Assembly (NCBI GenBank): GCA_031761405.1 | Contig: JASEVX010000008.1 | Span: 42,627,269-42,691,268, forward strand | Direction of reading: 5' to 3' | Origin: Serripes groenlandicus | Taxonomy: Eukaryota > Mollusca > Bivalvia > Cardiida > Cardiidae | Length of the DNA stretch: 64,000 nucleotides | Shown here: in pieces, positions 53,033 to 63,479 of the stretch | Numbering within the stretch: position 1 is the first letter of the stretch | Layout of the letters: the number at the start of each line of letters is the position of its first letter | Notes under the pieces: generated by a model | Database searches by the model: none | Seen by the model: only the letters and a program-made list of their open reading frames with translations | Told to the model about the DNA's origin: nothing | Program-made: the position numbers and the translations under genes

Positions 53033-53146
53033 CAATTATGTATTTGTAACTTGCCGGGATGTGTCGATACCGTCATGGTACAATGTGATATATGCACAAA
53101 TTGGTTTCACAAATCTTGTGTTAATGCACCTGTGGATATGTCTAGC
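53033..53146 (+). pseudogene. PHD-finger fragment
   Basis: After a stop at 53018-53020 the frame reads QLCICNLPGCVDTVMVQCDI then CTNWFHKSCVNAPVDMSSN. The Cys-x-Cys, MVQCDxC, WFHxxCV pattern is the first six zinc ligands of a PHD finger. The last Cys pair is missing, and from about 53160 the frame runs into a family A right end (AATGTTTTCAAATTTCGTCC). Such fingers occur both in chromatin proteins and in transposon-borne proteins; the context favours the latter. Confidence 0.65.
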
Positions 53147-53349
53147 AACCTATTCTATTCTTGCAATGTTTTCAAATTTCGTCCGCTGCAGATGCGTCAA
53201 AAGACATTTACTTGTCGGAAAATCAATCCATCAATTCGCGTTATTGATATCTATAGATATGATATAAAGAGGAAAGTCGTTAAAACACTTTACAAAGAGA
53301 TTCCATTTCAGCATGATCTCGATTTTTGGTTTAATCTATATCACTGATA

Positions 53350-54109
53350 AAAGCAATCAAACACATTATATATTTACAAATAAAACCCCGGATATGATCA
53401 TATGTAACAAATTATACACATTTGCCCATCTTTAATTAAACATTTTTTACAACAAATCATAGCGTCCGCAGATTTGCTCTATATTCTATAGCGTCGCATT
53501 TTCCCTCTATATTGCATTTGTCCGCATTTTCCCTCTATAATGTATTTGTCCGCAGATCGCGTCCGCACTTTAGACCCTCCCCCCATAGCGTTGTATTTAT
53601 AAATAGAATTCGACGATCACGATTTCTCTGCAAATGTGTTACTCTCATTTTAAATGCATTTTATGACGCACATATTTGCTTTTTTAATTCTTTATACTAT
53701 ATTTATATGGCAGTCAAGGCACAAAGAAAATATTTTCAATTCTGTTTTTATCTACATTTTCAATGCGTGATTGAAAATTCAAATACCGTATCTGGAGCTT
53801 AAATCGGAAATAGTTCTCCCTGTAGCAATTCACTCATTGAGATTTATAAATCTCTCCGCGTTCAAGTTTTAAAATACAATGTTTCATTTTATTTCCAAAT
53901 TCTCTTTGAGTATAAGAACCACATAAGAAAACAAAGACGATATAAATATATCATTATTTCAAATATCGTGATACATTTGAAAAGTAAGAGCAAGTATTGA
54001 GTACTACTTTCACGCGTATGAAATTTAGGGAATTTTCCATAAAACGAATGCTTCAGAATTTCAGCTATCACTAAATTTGTTTGTTCCAAACAAATAAAAA
54101 ACTGCATTG
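53350..54109. other. No gene; short local repeats
   Basis: GCATTTTCCCTCTATA plus TGTCC repeats at 53496-53552. The rest is AT-rich with no supported feature. Confidence 0.45.
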
Positions 54110-55450
54110 CTAAATGTTGTACTTTGGGGTTTAAAAATGTGCATTTATGTATCAGACCTGTTTAGAAATGAGCCTTTTTGAGCTTTGAAAACAGTGTGAC
54201 GAAGGGTGAATTAAACCACGATGAGCAATTGCAACCACAGTTTTCACTTGAAGTCATTATTTATAACTAGATTTATAAAGATATTTCACCGTTTTTCCTA
54301 GGAGTCTTTAAAGTAGCCTGCTTCGGATATAGTATATATGAGAATACATTATAAACATATGAGCCGTCCTGCGAGAAACCCAACAGTATGGCCTCTGCGT
54401 AATGTATCGACCCAGATCCGGCCGACACATTTCATCTCAGGTGGATAAAGGTATAGATTAATGATACATGAAACAGAAAATCCACAAATTTCGAAAAGTG
54501 AATGTCCGGGATCGTGTTATCCCGTTAAATTTGGCAATTTAGTTCTTGCATTTCACTATGTATAATTTGAATGTTGATGATGAATTGAAATATGTTAAAA
54601 GTTAACATAATGCCGTCAGAACGGCGTGTCAAGAAACATCAAAAGGATATCTGACATTTGTTAAGTTTTTATATGTAATTGTTATTCAATCAACCTTACT
54701 TTATTATATCCCCTTTCTCAGACATTTCGACTGGAAAGTTATCAATAGATGTGATCAATGCCATATGTCGCCTTGAGCTGTTTTAGCAGCGATTGACACG
54801 GCTTATTTTATTTGTTATATTTCTATCCAATGGCTAGTATTGAGTTAATTAATCATGTTATTTGGTTGGTCAGTTAAAATAACCGAAGTTGATGTTCTGA
54901 AGTCAATTTTACATAAATTGCCATTCTAGTTTTGAAAACAGGCAATTATTATTACAAGGAGTACCTTGACTTTGACTCATACTTTGGTAGTTCCAAAGAC
55001 ATAGTTATAAACAACTTGAGTTCAAGTGACTTAGATATGTTGTGTTACATTTATCTTAAATTGTTGGAGTGCCAATATCTGTATCTGTTTTAAGTGACAA
55101 TTAAACTTTGTTGAACTTTTCGTGGAGTTACGCAACATTCTTAAATACAGAGTTACCAAACATTTATTCACTCAGAAATCGCAGCACAACATTCGCCTGC
55201 GCGGCATGTTTCGGCTGATCCGGGTCGATACCTTACGCAGAGTCCACACTGATAGTTTTCTCGCGGGACGGCTCATATTATGTTTATCCTTTTGACCTGT
55301 CAAATTTCACCGTAATTGTTATGATGTTAAGTTTGAGGTTCGTAAACCGATCGTTTGCGGATAAAATCCTTGTGACCAGTGATTAGAGTAGATACAGTAG
55401 TTAGCTAAATTCTAGCGCATGTAGCGCTCTATTCGATCGTCAATTTTAAT
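54110..55450. repeat. Duplicated segment, copy 2 (partner 43290-44428), interrupted
   Basis: Collinear up to GTGAATGTCCGGG (about 54510) and again from CCTGCGCGGCATGTTTCGGC (about 55198). The family C element inside it is thus split into 54358-54510 and 55198-55288. Confidence 0.85.
54511..55197. mobile_element. Insertion of about 690 bp splitting a family C MITE
   Basis: Begins ATCGTGTTATCCCG and ends CGCAGCACAACATTCG. I see no clear target duplication or inverted ends and no open frame. It could be an unrecognised element or filler DNA from repair. Confidence 0.5.
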
Positions 55451-55744
55451 TTTGTATCAAACCAAAATGCAAACATTGGTCAATTTCTGCTACAGAGCAT
55501 AAACTTGCAGACCTGTGTCGAATTTCACAATTATTGTCATGAGAGCGTGCGGGCGAGAAAATGTGTTTGTTTATATGAAATTGTATGTTGTAATGTCGAA
55601 ATATCACTATAAACAGTCAATAACATGATATTTATGTGACACATTCTAGCATCCCATATAACATAAGCTACTATATCCTCTGGTCATTCTTTTGTGAAAA
55701 GAATCGCTGATGGATATCCAACTTAAAAAACATCTGAAATGCTG
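55451..55744. other. No gene recognised
   Basis: ACCAAAATGCAAACATTGGTCAA here recurs in changed form at about 56340. Otherwise nothing. Confidence 0.4.
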
Positions 55745-56000
55745 CTGTTCCTTGAGTTTCGTTTCGTTAAGGATAAGCATACATTTTCTTACATACAGGT
55801 ATAGTCGCGTATCATGCGTGCGATAAATGATTGACCTGCACCCTCATCATGTTCCTTTTCCGTTATTGCATCCACAGCCATACACAGACATCCAACACAC
55901 ATATACACAAATGCTTAAATTGCATATTAGGTTCGATATTACTTGTATGTCTCTTCTAGCAACCTGTAAATAACTAATATGTGTACTATTTACTGTCATC
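55745..56000. repeat. Inverted copy of parts of 48480-49280
   Basis: Minus strand carries GTTATTTACAGGTTGCT, TACAAGTAATATCGAA, GGATGTCTGTGTATGGC, ATGATGAGGGTGCAGGTC and ATACGCGACTATACCTGTAT in the same order as 48490-49250, without the B1 SINE. Confidence 0.75.
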
Positions 56001-56049
56001 TTTAGCTCGACTTTTGAAAAAAACGAGAGCTATTGTCATAACCCTGGCG

Positions 56050-56150
56050 TCGTCGTCGGCGTGGTCGTCCGGTTAAGGTTTTTTGTTGTCGGCGGCGTGG
56101 TCGTCCGGTTAAGTCCCTTTGTTGGCGGCGTGGTCGTCCGGTTAAGGTTT
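56050..56150. repeat. 30-36-bp GC-rich tandem repeat, 3 copies
   Basis: GGCGGCGTGGTCGTCCGGTT repeated with spacers AAGGTTTTTTGTTGTC and AAGTCCCTTTGTT. It explains the VVRLR-rich 62-codon frame. Confidence 0.85.
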
Positions 56151-56247
56151 TGTGTTCAGCTCAGTTTTTTTTCTGTTTTCTATCAGTCGAGCGTCTATCA
56201 GTACGCGGTGCTCTTGTTTTATTTGTCGTTCTATGTATGTATGTATT

Positions 56248-56300
56248 AACTCTTCATGTATGGAGGAAATAAAGAAATATCTATCTATCTATCTATCCCA
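56248..56300 (+). mobile_element. LINE-like 3' end with (ATCT)n tail
   Basis: CTCTTCATGTATGGAGGAAA then TAAAGAAATATCTATCTATC. The same CTCTTCAT.T.TGGAGGAAAT end occurs at 62492-62525 after the 61 kb LINE. Confidence 0.6.
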
Positions 56301-56742
56301 TGCTGACACATAGCGATTTATTCAATCGTCGTTTGTATTGGACCAAAATGCAAACATGGGTCAAATCTGGCTGACGAGGAAGTTGGTGCCCTTGTCTATA
56401 TATTATAGTTTCATTTTTTTTAAATAGCTTGCCAGGCCCCTATGGTTTCGCACAGTGTTGAATCAGTCCAGTAACCATAAGCGCTCAATCGTATCTAGGT
56501 TTGAATTGATCACCAATCAGTCATAGAAAATAAGTATCCATTTGGATACTTTAGCACTGATGCGCATGCATGTTTGCGACTTGTGTTATGAAAATTACAC
56601 AACGAAATAAATTACGCACTTCTGATGACAATATAATCGTTAATATTACTGCCAATATTTAGATTTGTGTTAATCCTTCCCACATACAGACGCTTTCAGA
56701 GGTCTCATTTGTCTCTCGCCAATGGACTGACTACGCTACCTT
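56301..56742. other. No gene recognised
   Basis: A family A left-end stub (CCTTCCCACATACAGACGCT) near 56673. Otherwise no supported feature. Confidence 0.4.
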
Positions 56743-57250
56743 CTACCTAAGTCCAAAGGGTCATGATATAGTCTGGCGTGTGTTCCATTTATATGGTTAC
56801 CTGAGCGGAAATACCCGTTTTGTCCCAGGTTTGTTTTCGTGAGATACGACTACTTTACACTGTAACAAGTCTCACTGTGTTATCGAGATATTGTATTAAC
56901 AGTTTACTCTGCCCTTAGTGGTTGGGTTAATTAAGACAAAATAAGTTTCGTTCTACTCTCTTAAGAGATACATTTTATACATATATACACTTGTATCATA
57001 GTCAGTGTAACCTTGACATTTGACCTTGGCCAGTGAAACGCGAACCGGTCCAAGCTCTCTTAATACTGAATCCTTGTATGAAGTATGAGGGAATTTAGTC
57101 CACAAATGAATTGCTAAAGCGATGACGTTGTTTCGTAAATAAGTGTCATAGTTGTTGTGACCTTGACCTTTGACAAAGGTCGGTAACACGTGAAGCCGTA
57201 CATGCTCTCTTGGCTTATAACCGCTGTATGAAGAGAAAAGTGAAAGGCAT
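56743..57250. repeat. Duplicated segment, copy 2 (partner 37130-37645)
   Basis: The minus-strand 153-codon frame over this region is interrupted in the 37 kb partner, which argues against it being a gene. Confidence 0.88.
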
Positions 57251-57539
57251 CGACGCAATAGAGTGGTTGTTAATAAAACTGTTTGAGACTCAAAGTTCAT
57301 TGAAATGACGTTTGTATTTATGATTTCACGAATAGAATTCACGTGGCCGCATTGTAAATAAATCACGACTATAAGAAGGATCTTAATCTCAATCCCTGCA
57401 TTCGTGCAAAACAAGCATTTAACTATTTCTGGGCAAATGGTAATATTGAGGGTTTTGCAAACAATACAAATTCCGGTATCACAACAAGTCCATTATTGAT
57501 TCAAATGACGAGACAGCATCGACTCTGTTCTCTATTTTA
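57251..57539. other. No gene recognised
   Basis: AT-rich, with no supported feature. Confidence 0.4.
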
Positions 57540-57778
57540 CGCCGAGTCCCGGTAGCTAAGACGGTAGCGACGCGGGCTGTCAATCCAGGGGTTGTGAGTC
57601 AAAACCCCAGGTCGACCAACATTCTCCGTCCATTTATCCTGACACCAGCAACCCTGAGTGCCAAGGAACGCAGCAATTACTACCATTTTTAATGTCTCCG
57701 GTACGATCCGACCGGGGATCGAACCCTCGATTTCCCGCACCTGAGGTTGAGGTTTTACCATTACACCAACGGGGTAGA
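57540..57778. mobile_element. Chimera of a B1 head (+) and a B4 SINE (-)
   Basis: CCGAGTCCCGGTAGCTAAGA to CCCCAGGTCGACCAACATTC is the B1 head and start of body. It jumps at TCCGTCCATTTATCCTGACA into B4 ending with a head CACCTGAGG...ACACCAACGGGG on the minus strand. Two tRNA-like heads face outward. Confidence 0.75.
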
Positions 57779-58230
57779 ACGGCGATAGCTCAGTCATTGT
57801 TGTCTTGGGCTATCAATCCAGTTATCGTGGGTTTGAACCTAAGTTCGGTCATTCATTTTGTTCACGATAATTGATAAAGTTCATTTTGAGATGCCTTAGA
57901 AAAGCGTAATTCGTCTCCCGCCAATGGGCTGACTACGCTATTTGGGAAGGTGGCAACTTGCCTGCCTGGAATAGGAGAATGCTGTGTGGAGTAAAGATGC
58001 AAAACAGTCAGAAAACACACACAAGTTTGACATGTTAACACGATATAACTGAAATACGGGTTTAACGGAGTAATGTTTGAAATTAATCAACCACAAACAT
58101 GTAAATGAAAACGAACATATCCTTTTCATTGGTCTGGGTCGAGAGCGCCATGCCAGTGTTTAGGGGTCGTTTTTAAGCGAACTGAAATGGTGTCAGAATT
58201 GAACTGGAGAGTGAGAGTGTTGTATGGCTC
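57779..58230 (+). repeat. SINE-like head plus duplicated segment, copy 2
   Basis: GGCGATAGCTCAGTCATTGT and GTGGGTTTGAACC are box A and B of a tRNA-like head at 57781-57840. It continues as the copy of 37955-38345 (57890 onward). Confidence 0.6.
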
Positions 58231-58284
58231 CCAAAGGTTAAGAGGGGAGGAGTGTGGTGTCTGGATGTGATGGCAAGACATGAT

Positions 58285-58365
58285 TACCCGGTTAGCTCAG
58301 TTGGTTAGAGCGCCAAGCTATTGTTATGCTGGTTTCAAACGCCATACTGGGCGGACATTCTTCCT
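58285..58365 (+). mobile_element. tRNA-like SINE head
   Basis: CCCGGTTAGCTCAGTTGGTT and AGAGCGCC give a clean box A. Box B is eroded (GGTTTCAAACGCC). Followed by GGGCGGACATTCTTCCTCTC as in the 38.27 kb copy. Confidence 0.55.
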
Positions 58366-58592
58366 CTCTTATGTTACTTTAACCTTGACCCCGAAATACA
58401 AAAAAGCTTAAAAGATAAGTATACAATACCACCAACCTTAATTAGGCTAAGTTATACTTAAATATTTAAGAAGCAAAATCCATCACTTTTGTTTCCCTAA
58501 TATTGTGTGTAAAAAATAAATGGAGGAAGGACTAAGTTGACATGAAATAGTTACAATGCTGAACAACAATATATTCGCACCGTCTGGTCAAG

Positions 58593-58872
58593 ATATGAGC
58601 CGTCCCGCGAGTAAAACCAACATTGTGGACTCTGCGTAAAGTATCGACCTGGAACAGTCTAAGCATGCCGCTCAGGCTAATCCGGGCAGACACTTTTCGC
58701 CTCCTGTGGATTTTCTGTTACAGCAGTTAGTTCTCTATACCCCCCCCCCCCCCCACCCCCTGAGGCGGAATGTGTCGGCCCGGATTAGACTGCAGAGAAT
58801 GCACAGGCTGATCTGGGTCGATGCATTACGCAGAGTCCATGATGTTGGTTTTCTCGTTATTCGACTCATATA
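58593..58872. mobile_element. Family C MITE with poly(C) expansion
   Basis: ATATGAGCCGTCCCGCGAGT to CTCGTTATTCGACTCATATA; reverse orientation. A run of about 16 C with one A at 58740-58759 replaces CTCTATCCACCTGAG-type sequence. Confidence 0.85.
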
Positions 58873-58880
58873 TAGTTTTT

Positions 58881-59196
58881 TTAGAAGTTTCTGTCAAATT
58901 GTGTTGATTCTAATAAGACAGAACAGAAGTACAGGATGATCTGAGCCTGTACTGTTCAGAAATGTCAACTTGTATGTGTTCTTATGCTTTGACTCAAATA
59001 TACAATACCCATATCCATTAGAATATCACGACCTGTTAGTCTAAAGGTCGATGTCTAGTCTTTTAGAAGTTTATGTCAACTTTAGTGTTGATTATAATAA
59101 GACAGAACAGAAGTACAGGATGATCTGAGTCTGTACTGTTCAGAAATGCCAAGTTGTATCTGTTCTTATGCTTGGACTCAAACATACAATACCCCC
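58881..59196. repeat. Two direct repeats of about 125 bp
   Basis: GACAGAACAGAAGTACAGGA and CTTATGCTT.GACTCAAA.AT occur at 58881-59012 and 59076-59196, separated by ATCCATTAGAATATCACGAC. The family H element interrupts the end of the second unit. Confidence 0.85.
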
Positions 59197-59689
59197 CAGA
59201 GTGTGTATACCACGTGACTTTGACGTAACAAATGCTACGGTGGACAGAAATATTTTACTGCGGTTTAGATGTAAAAAACAAAGGTAACTTTTTTATTTCT
59301 TCATCATTTTTAATGAAACATGGCGCAGTCTACGCCGCTAAGAGAGCCCTATCTCCGGGTTTCAACGGAGTTTGATTAGTGGTTTATTCTCTTCAAACAC
59401 TTCGATGAACCTTTCTCGAAATTTATTAATATCGCCGACAGCCGGAGCATTATCAAAACTGGATTTTGAGAAAAGATTCGTCGAAGTGTTTGAAGATACT
59501 AGACCACCAATTAAACTCCTGTTAAAAACGGAGATAGGGCATTGTAAGCGGCGTAGACGGCGCCATGTTTCATTAAAAATGATGAAGAAATAAAAAAGTT
59601 ACCTTTGTTTTTACATTCTTATCAAGAGCAATTATTGCTGTCTGACCATGCAAATATGTCGTAAAAAGTCACGTGGTATACACACACTG
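59197..59689. mobile_element. Family H foldback element, copy 2, probable TSD ACCCC
   Basis: Same architecture as 23029-23516, with CACGTGACTTTGACGTAACA left and AAAGTCACGTGGTATACACA right. ACCCC at 59191-59195 and 59690-59694 again suggests a 5-bp duplication, with one base of uncertainty at the left edge. Confidence 0.8.
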
Positions 59690-59694
59690 ACCCC

Positions 59695-60077
59695 TATCCA
59701 TTAGAATATCACGACCGTGTTAGCCTAAAGGTCGATCGATGTGTATGGTATTTCTATTCAATTTGTCATGTTACAGGTATGTTTATTTTGAAGACCATTT
59801 ATATTTTCAAAATCTTATACCTCAGTCATTATTAATACGAGGATGTATGCACCAGATATAAAATTAACATTTCCAGGACGTTATGAATGTCCCTTTTACT
59901 CTTTCCCTCATACGACAATTCTGCAGCAGACGACTTTGAACACATTTTGTAAAAAAGTAGAAACTCTCTATAATTGAATGGATAACCTATGACTAAAAGT
60001 GGTAAACATTGTGGCAAAAGGAGAAATTGCACGTTTTGTGCAATTTCTTCTTGTGTCATTATGTTTTCAAATAGCCA
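59695..60077. repeat. Duplicated segment, copy 2 (partner 44428-44860)
   Basis: It ends inside the family A MITE (59896-60077), which stops at GTTTTCAAATAGCC and is followed at once by satellite E. The MITE is thus truncated on its right. Confidence 0.85.
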
Positions 60078-60485
60078 AAGATAATGTTGACCTAGCTTGT
60101 AGGTCGTAGATCGACACTCAAAATCACCACTAAGATAGTGTTGACCTGGCGCGTATGTCGTAGGTCGATACTCAAACGTATGTTCAGAAAGTGTTGACAT
60201 GGCGCGTAGGTCGTAGGTCGACACTTAAATTTATGTTCAGAAAGTGTCGACCTGGCGCGTAGGTCGTAGGTCGACACTCAAACTTATGTTCAGAAAGTGT
60301 TGTCCTGGCTCGTAGGTTGTAGGGGTCAACACTCAAACTTATGTTCAGAAAGTGTTGACCTGGCTCGTAGGTCGTATATCGACACTCAAATTTACACTAA
60401 GATAGTGTTGACCTAGCGCGTAGGTCATAGGTCGACACTCAAACTTATGTTCAGAAAGTGTTGACCTGGCGCGTAGGTCGTAGTA
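60078..60485. repeat. Satellite E array, about 8 units
   Basis: 53-bp units with variants (GACCTGGCGCGTAGG, GACCTGGCTCGTAGG, GACCTAGCTTGTAGG). All units run in one orientation. Confidence 0.95.
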
Positions 60486-61413
60486 CTAAGTATATGTAAT
60501 ACTGGCCAGTTTAATGTCCATACTCTATTATCCTTGTATAAGTCTATTGTTCTGCCAACATGTCTGTATGGGTGTGAGCTCTGGGATACATTATCTGCTA
60601 CAAACAGTGCACAGCTTCAAAGAGCACAAATGTTCTGTCTGAAAGTCATTCAGAAATTGCCATTGACTGCCAACAACTCAATCGTGCTAAATGCTGCTGG
60701 AGTGTTGTCATTACGTGGAGAAATAAATTATAGGAAGTTGGGATTTCTTGAGCAGTTGGTTCGACTCCCGTCGAAATATCTGTCCAAGCAAATGTTTGTG
60801 CATAGAATTGTCCGATTTGACTCCGGGATAACAAAACAGAAATATGGGTTTATCCCTGATATGCAGGATTTTACATGAATACGAACTGTATGATTCTCTC
60901 GCAACATTTCTCAAGACAGCTATTTTTCCATCAAAAAGAACTTGGAAGTCAATTGTACGATCAAACATTTGGGAAAAGGAGATTGCACAACGTAAGGCAA
61001 ATAAACCACAAAAGCTAACACTTACATACTTTAATAGACTGTTTTATGCAGACCGCCCCTGTATGTTTTGGGAAATGTTAAGGGAAAACTATATGAGCCG
61101 AAATACATGTTATGCAGCAGTTTACATCCTATGTAAGTTATTCTCTGGAAAATATCCGCTAAAATGTGGCGAGTGTGAAAGGCTTGTAGATGACATAGTG
61201 CTGCATAGGATGTGTTTCTGCTCAGCAAATGATAACATTAGAAAAATACTGTGGACAAATATTATAGAGTCATCTGGCATGAATGGATTCCTACATCTCA
61301 TGAAAAAAGATGCATTTACCCAGATCTTAGACTGCATCGCTGGACTCGAGGTACATAATGCGAGTGATAGTAGCTCATCATTGTGTACCTTGACTACCAG
61401 ATCGGAGTGTTAA
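60486..61413 (+). pseudogene. LINE reverse-transcriptase C-terminal region, frameshifted
   Basis: Frame 1 (to a stop near 60878) reads LYKSIVLPTCLYGCELWDTL, LQRAQMFCLKVIQKLPLTAN, EINYRKLGFLEQLVRLPSKY and ends KYGFIPDMQ. A one-base shift near 60865 leads into frame 2: RILHEYELYDSLATFLKTAI, FPSKRTWKSIVRSNIWEKE, later CGECERLVDDIVLHRMCFCS, stop at 61413. The YKS.VLP..LYGCELW and GFIPDI..IL.KY.L motifs are those of the region after the RT palm and thumb in animal LINEs. The C-terminal Cys/His cluster (CGEC...H...CFC) replaces a zinc knuckle. The catalytic core is absent. Confidence 0.85.
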
Positions 61414-62215
61414 TCGCCATTATTCATAATATGTTGTCAATACATAAATCTGTTAATTAACCCGTTCAAATGTGCAATATCATTCTGGCACCAATGTAGA
61501 CAGTTTTCAGCTGTATGTATCTAGTGAACATGGGGAAAGGGTGCACTGCCACGTGACTGACAGGAAAACAACGTCGTTTTGTTATTAAATCCTATATATG
61601 TAGAATGCTAAATTGATGACTGTATTCACAATTGTAATTCAGTGTTTCATTTACTCATTCGCCCACTCGTTCGTTTGGGTGTGCTTGTGAGCGGTCGTTC
61701 ATTCTGAGACTCGTTATTATTACAGTGAATGGTTGATTCATTGGTTAGCTGATTGAGTGTTAGATTTGTCGACTGACTTGACATCCATACACACTTTCAT
61801 TCGTGCATTCATTCATTCGTTCATTCGCTCATTTATTCACTCGTTCATTATATTCTTCTATTCATTCATACATTCACTCACTCACTCAATATTTCTTCAC
61901 TCACTCGATCTTTTATTCACTCACTCACCTGATTACTCCATTCAATCATGCATTCGTTTGCTCCATTCATCTATATACAAAATTTACTCACTCATTCCGT
62001 ATCCATCCTGCTTTGTATCAACCACAACAACTCAATCATGCCCTCTGTGTGACCTTACTTACTTCGTAAGGTCTATCAATGGGGTAATACACTGGATTTA
62101 TCATTTGCATGCCTTGTTTTTCGTTTCGACAAGAATGCTAACTACACCCACCTTTCAAAGATTTTACAACTTGCGCTAGCTCCAACAAACCACACACATA
62201 TTAGTTATCCAATCA

Positions 62216-62440
62216 GTGTTCCCATTGTATTTTCATGCTTATATGTTCAATCTCTTTTGCTATTTTCTTCTTGATGTGCTAATTTTTTCACTTTTTCATA
62301 TTTTCATGTTTATATGTTTCGATCTCTTTTTCTTGCTTAATTTTTCATATTTTCATACTGATATGTTCGATTTTTTTTTTTTTTTTCTCCTTGATGTGCT
62401 CATTTTCTCATATTTTCATGTTTATATGTTCGATATTCTT
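62216..62440. repeat. T-rich tandem repeat of about 70 bp, 3 copies
   Basis: TATATGTTCGATCTCTTTTT, TTCTTGATGTGCTCATTTTC, TCATATTTTCATGTT. It explains a Phe/Leu-rich 83-codon frame that is not a membrane protein gene. Confidence 0.8.
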
Positions 62441-62535
62441 TTTCTTTTGTACAATACTCTGTGTTAGTAATCTATTATATTCTATTTATTGTAATGCTCT
62501 TCATCTTTGGAGGAAATAAAGAATATATAGATAAT

Positions 62536-62765
62536 CAAATTCATGTTCAGAAAGTGTCGAACCTGGCGCGTAGATCGTAGGTCGACACTCAAACTTATGG
62601 TCAGAATAGTGTTGAACCTGGCGCGTAGATCGTAGGTCGACCACTCTCAAATTTATGTTCAGAAAGTGTTGACCCTGGCGCGTAGATCGTAGGTCGACAC
62701 TCAAATTTATGTTCAGAAAGTGTTGACCTGGCGCGTAGATCGTAGGTCGACACTCACATTATGTT
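62536..62765. repeat. Satellite E array, about 4 units
   Basis: Same orientation as 60078-60485, with small indels (GTCGAACCTGG, GACCACTCTC). Confidence 0.95.
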
Positions 62766-63479
62766 CACAACTTTCTCAGTTCCATAATCAGAAAGTGTTC
62801 AAACTCAGATGGAAGAACCTGTAGCACCTGACATAATGACTATTGTCAAAGCCATGATCAGAGTCCTCACAATATCAAATATACAAACAACACCTTTCAA
62901 CACATACAGAAATAATAACAAAATCACATACCAAAATGCACATAAATATTACTGATATTTTCTACTAATAAATATAAATACTTTACCATAAAACAGAAAA
63001 TATACTCAAAATAAAACTAAATTTAACCTCATAACTATATCTCCTATACCATAAATGACTGCAACAAAATTAACTTTAAAAGGGTTTAATCTCATTTTAT
63101 TTTATACACCTTAAAAAGGGTACATATAATCATAATGTAATCAGAAAGTAATCACGAATACAGGTTAAATCTTTCCATGAGTAAATGATTACATAACATT
63201 ACAACTGACTCAATAACAAGTAATCATTACATCTGATTACTGCAAACTGAATAATTACAGCTTATTACAAATTAATATTACAGATTACCCAGCTGTCTGC
63301 ATACGAGAGCCAGTGCACCACTACCTGAACACATAAGTATTAAGTGTCGAACCACAATTTACTAAGTTATGGCCACAATTCTTAAATCACAACATAGTTA
63401 GCCAATCAAAACAGCCGTTTCATCTTTGCTGCTTTATGGTAATAAGACTGATGTAAGTCTATGTGTATATGTACAAGTA
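62766..63479. other. No gene recognised
   Basis: AT-rich, with repeated TAATCAGAAAGTAATCA/GATTACT-type words at 63130-63300; no coding signal. Confidence 0.45.

Larger units (their letters stand above)
60486..62535 (+). mobile_element. 5'-truncated LINE inserted in satellite E
   Basis: Starts abruptly after CGCGTAGGTCGTAG of the satellite and ends with CTCTTCATCTTTGGAGGAAA, TAAAGAATATATAG, after which satellite E resumes. It contains the RT C-terminal coding remnant, then about 1.1 kb of low-complexity 3' sequence ((TTCA)n 61795-61930; T-rich 65-70-bp repeats 62216-62440). That all of it is one element is an inference from the flanking satellite. Confidence 0.65.

Noticed and set aside
52806..53267. 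153-codon plus-strand frame
   Set aside because: It overlaps the PHD fragment in another frame; the zinc-ligand pattern is only in the frame at 53033-53146.
56953..57414. 153-codon minus-strand frame
   Set aside because: It covers a duplicated repeat whose 37 kb copy is interrupted; no domain and repeat-driven composition.
3631..60077. Family A hairpins as microRNA genes
   Set aside because: They are parts of a mobile element with TTAA boundaries; small-RNA evidence would be needed.
61757..62179. 140-codon Ser/His/Ile-rich frame
   Set aside because: It arises from TTCA/TCAC tetranucleotide repeats in the LINE 3' region.
62216..62467. Phe-rich 'membrane' frame
   Set aside because: Encoded by T-rich 70-bp tandem repeats.
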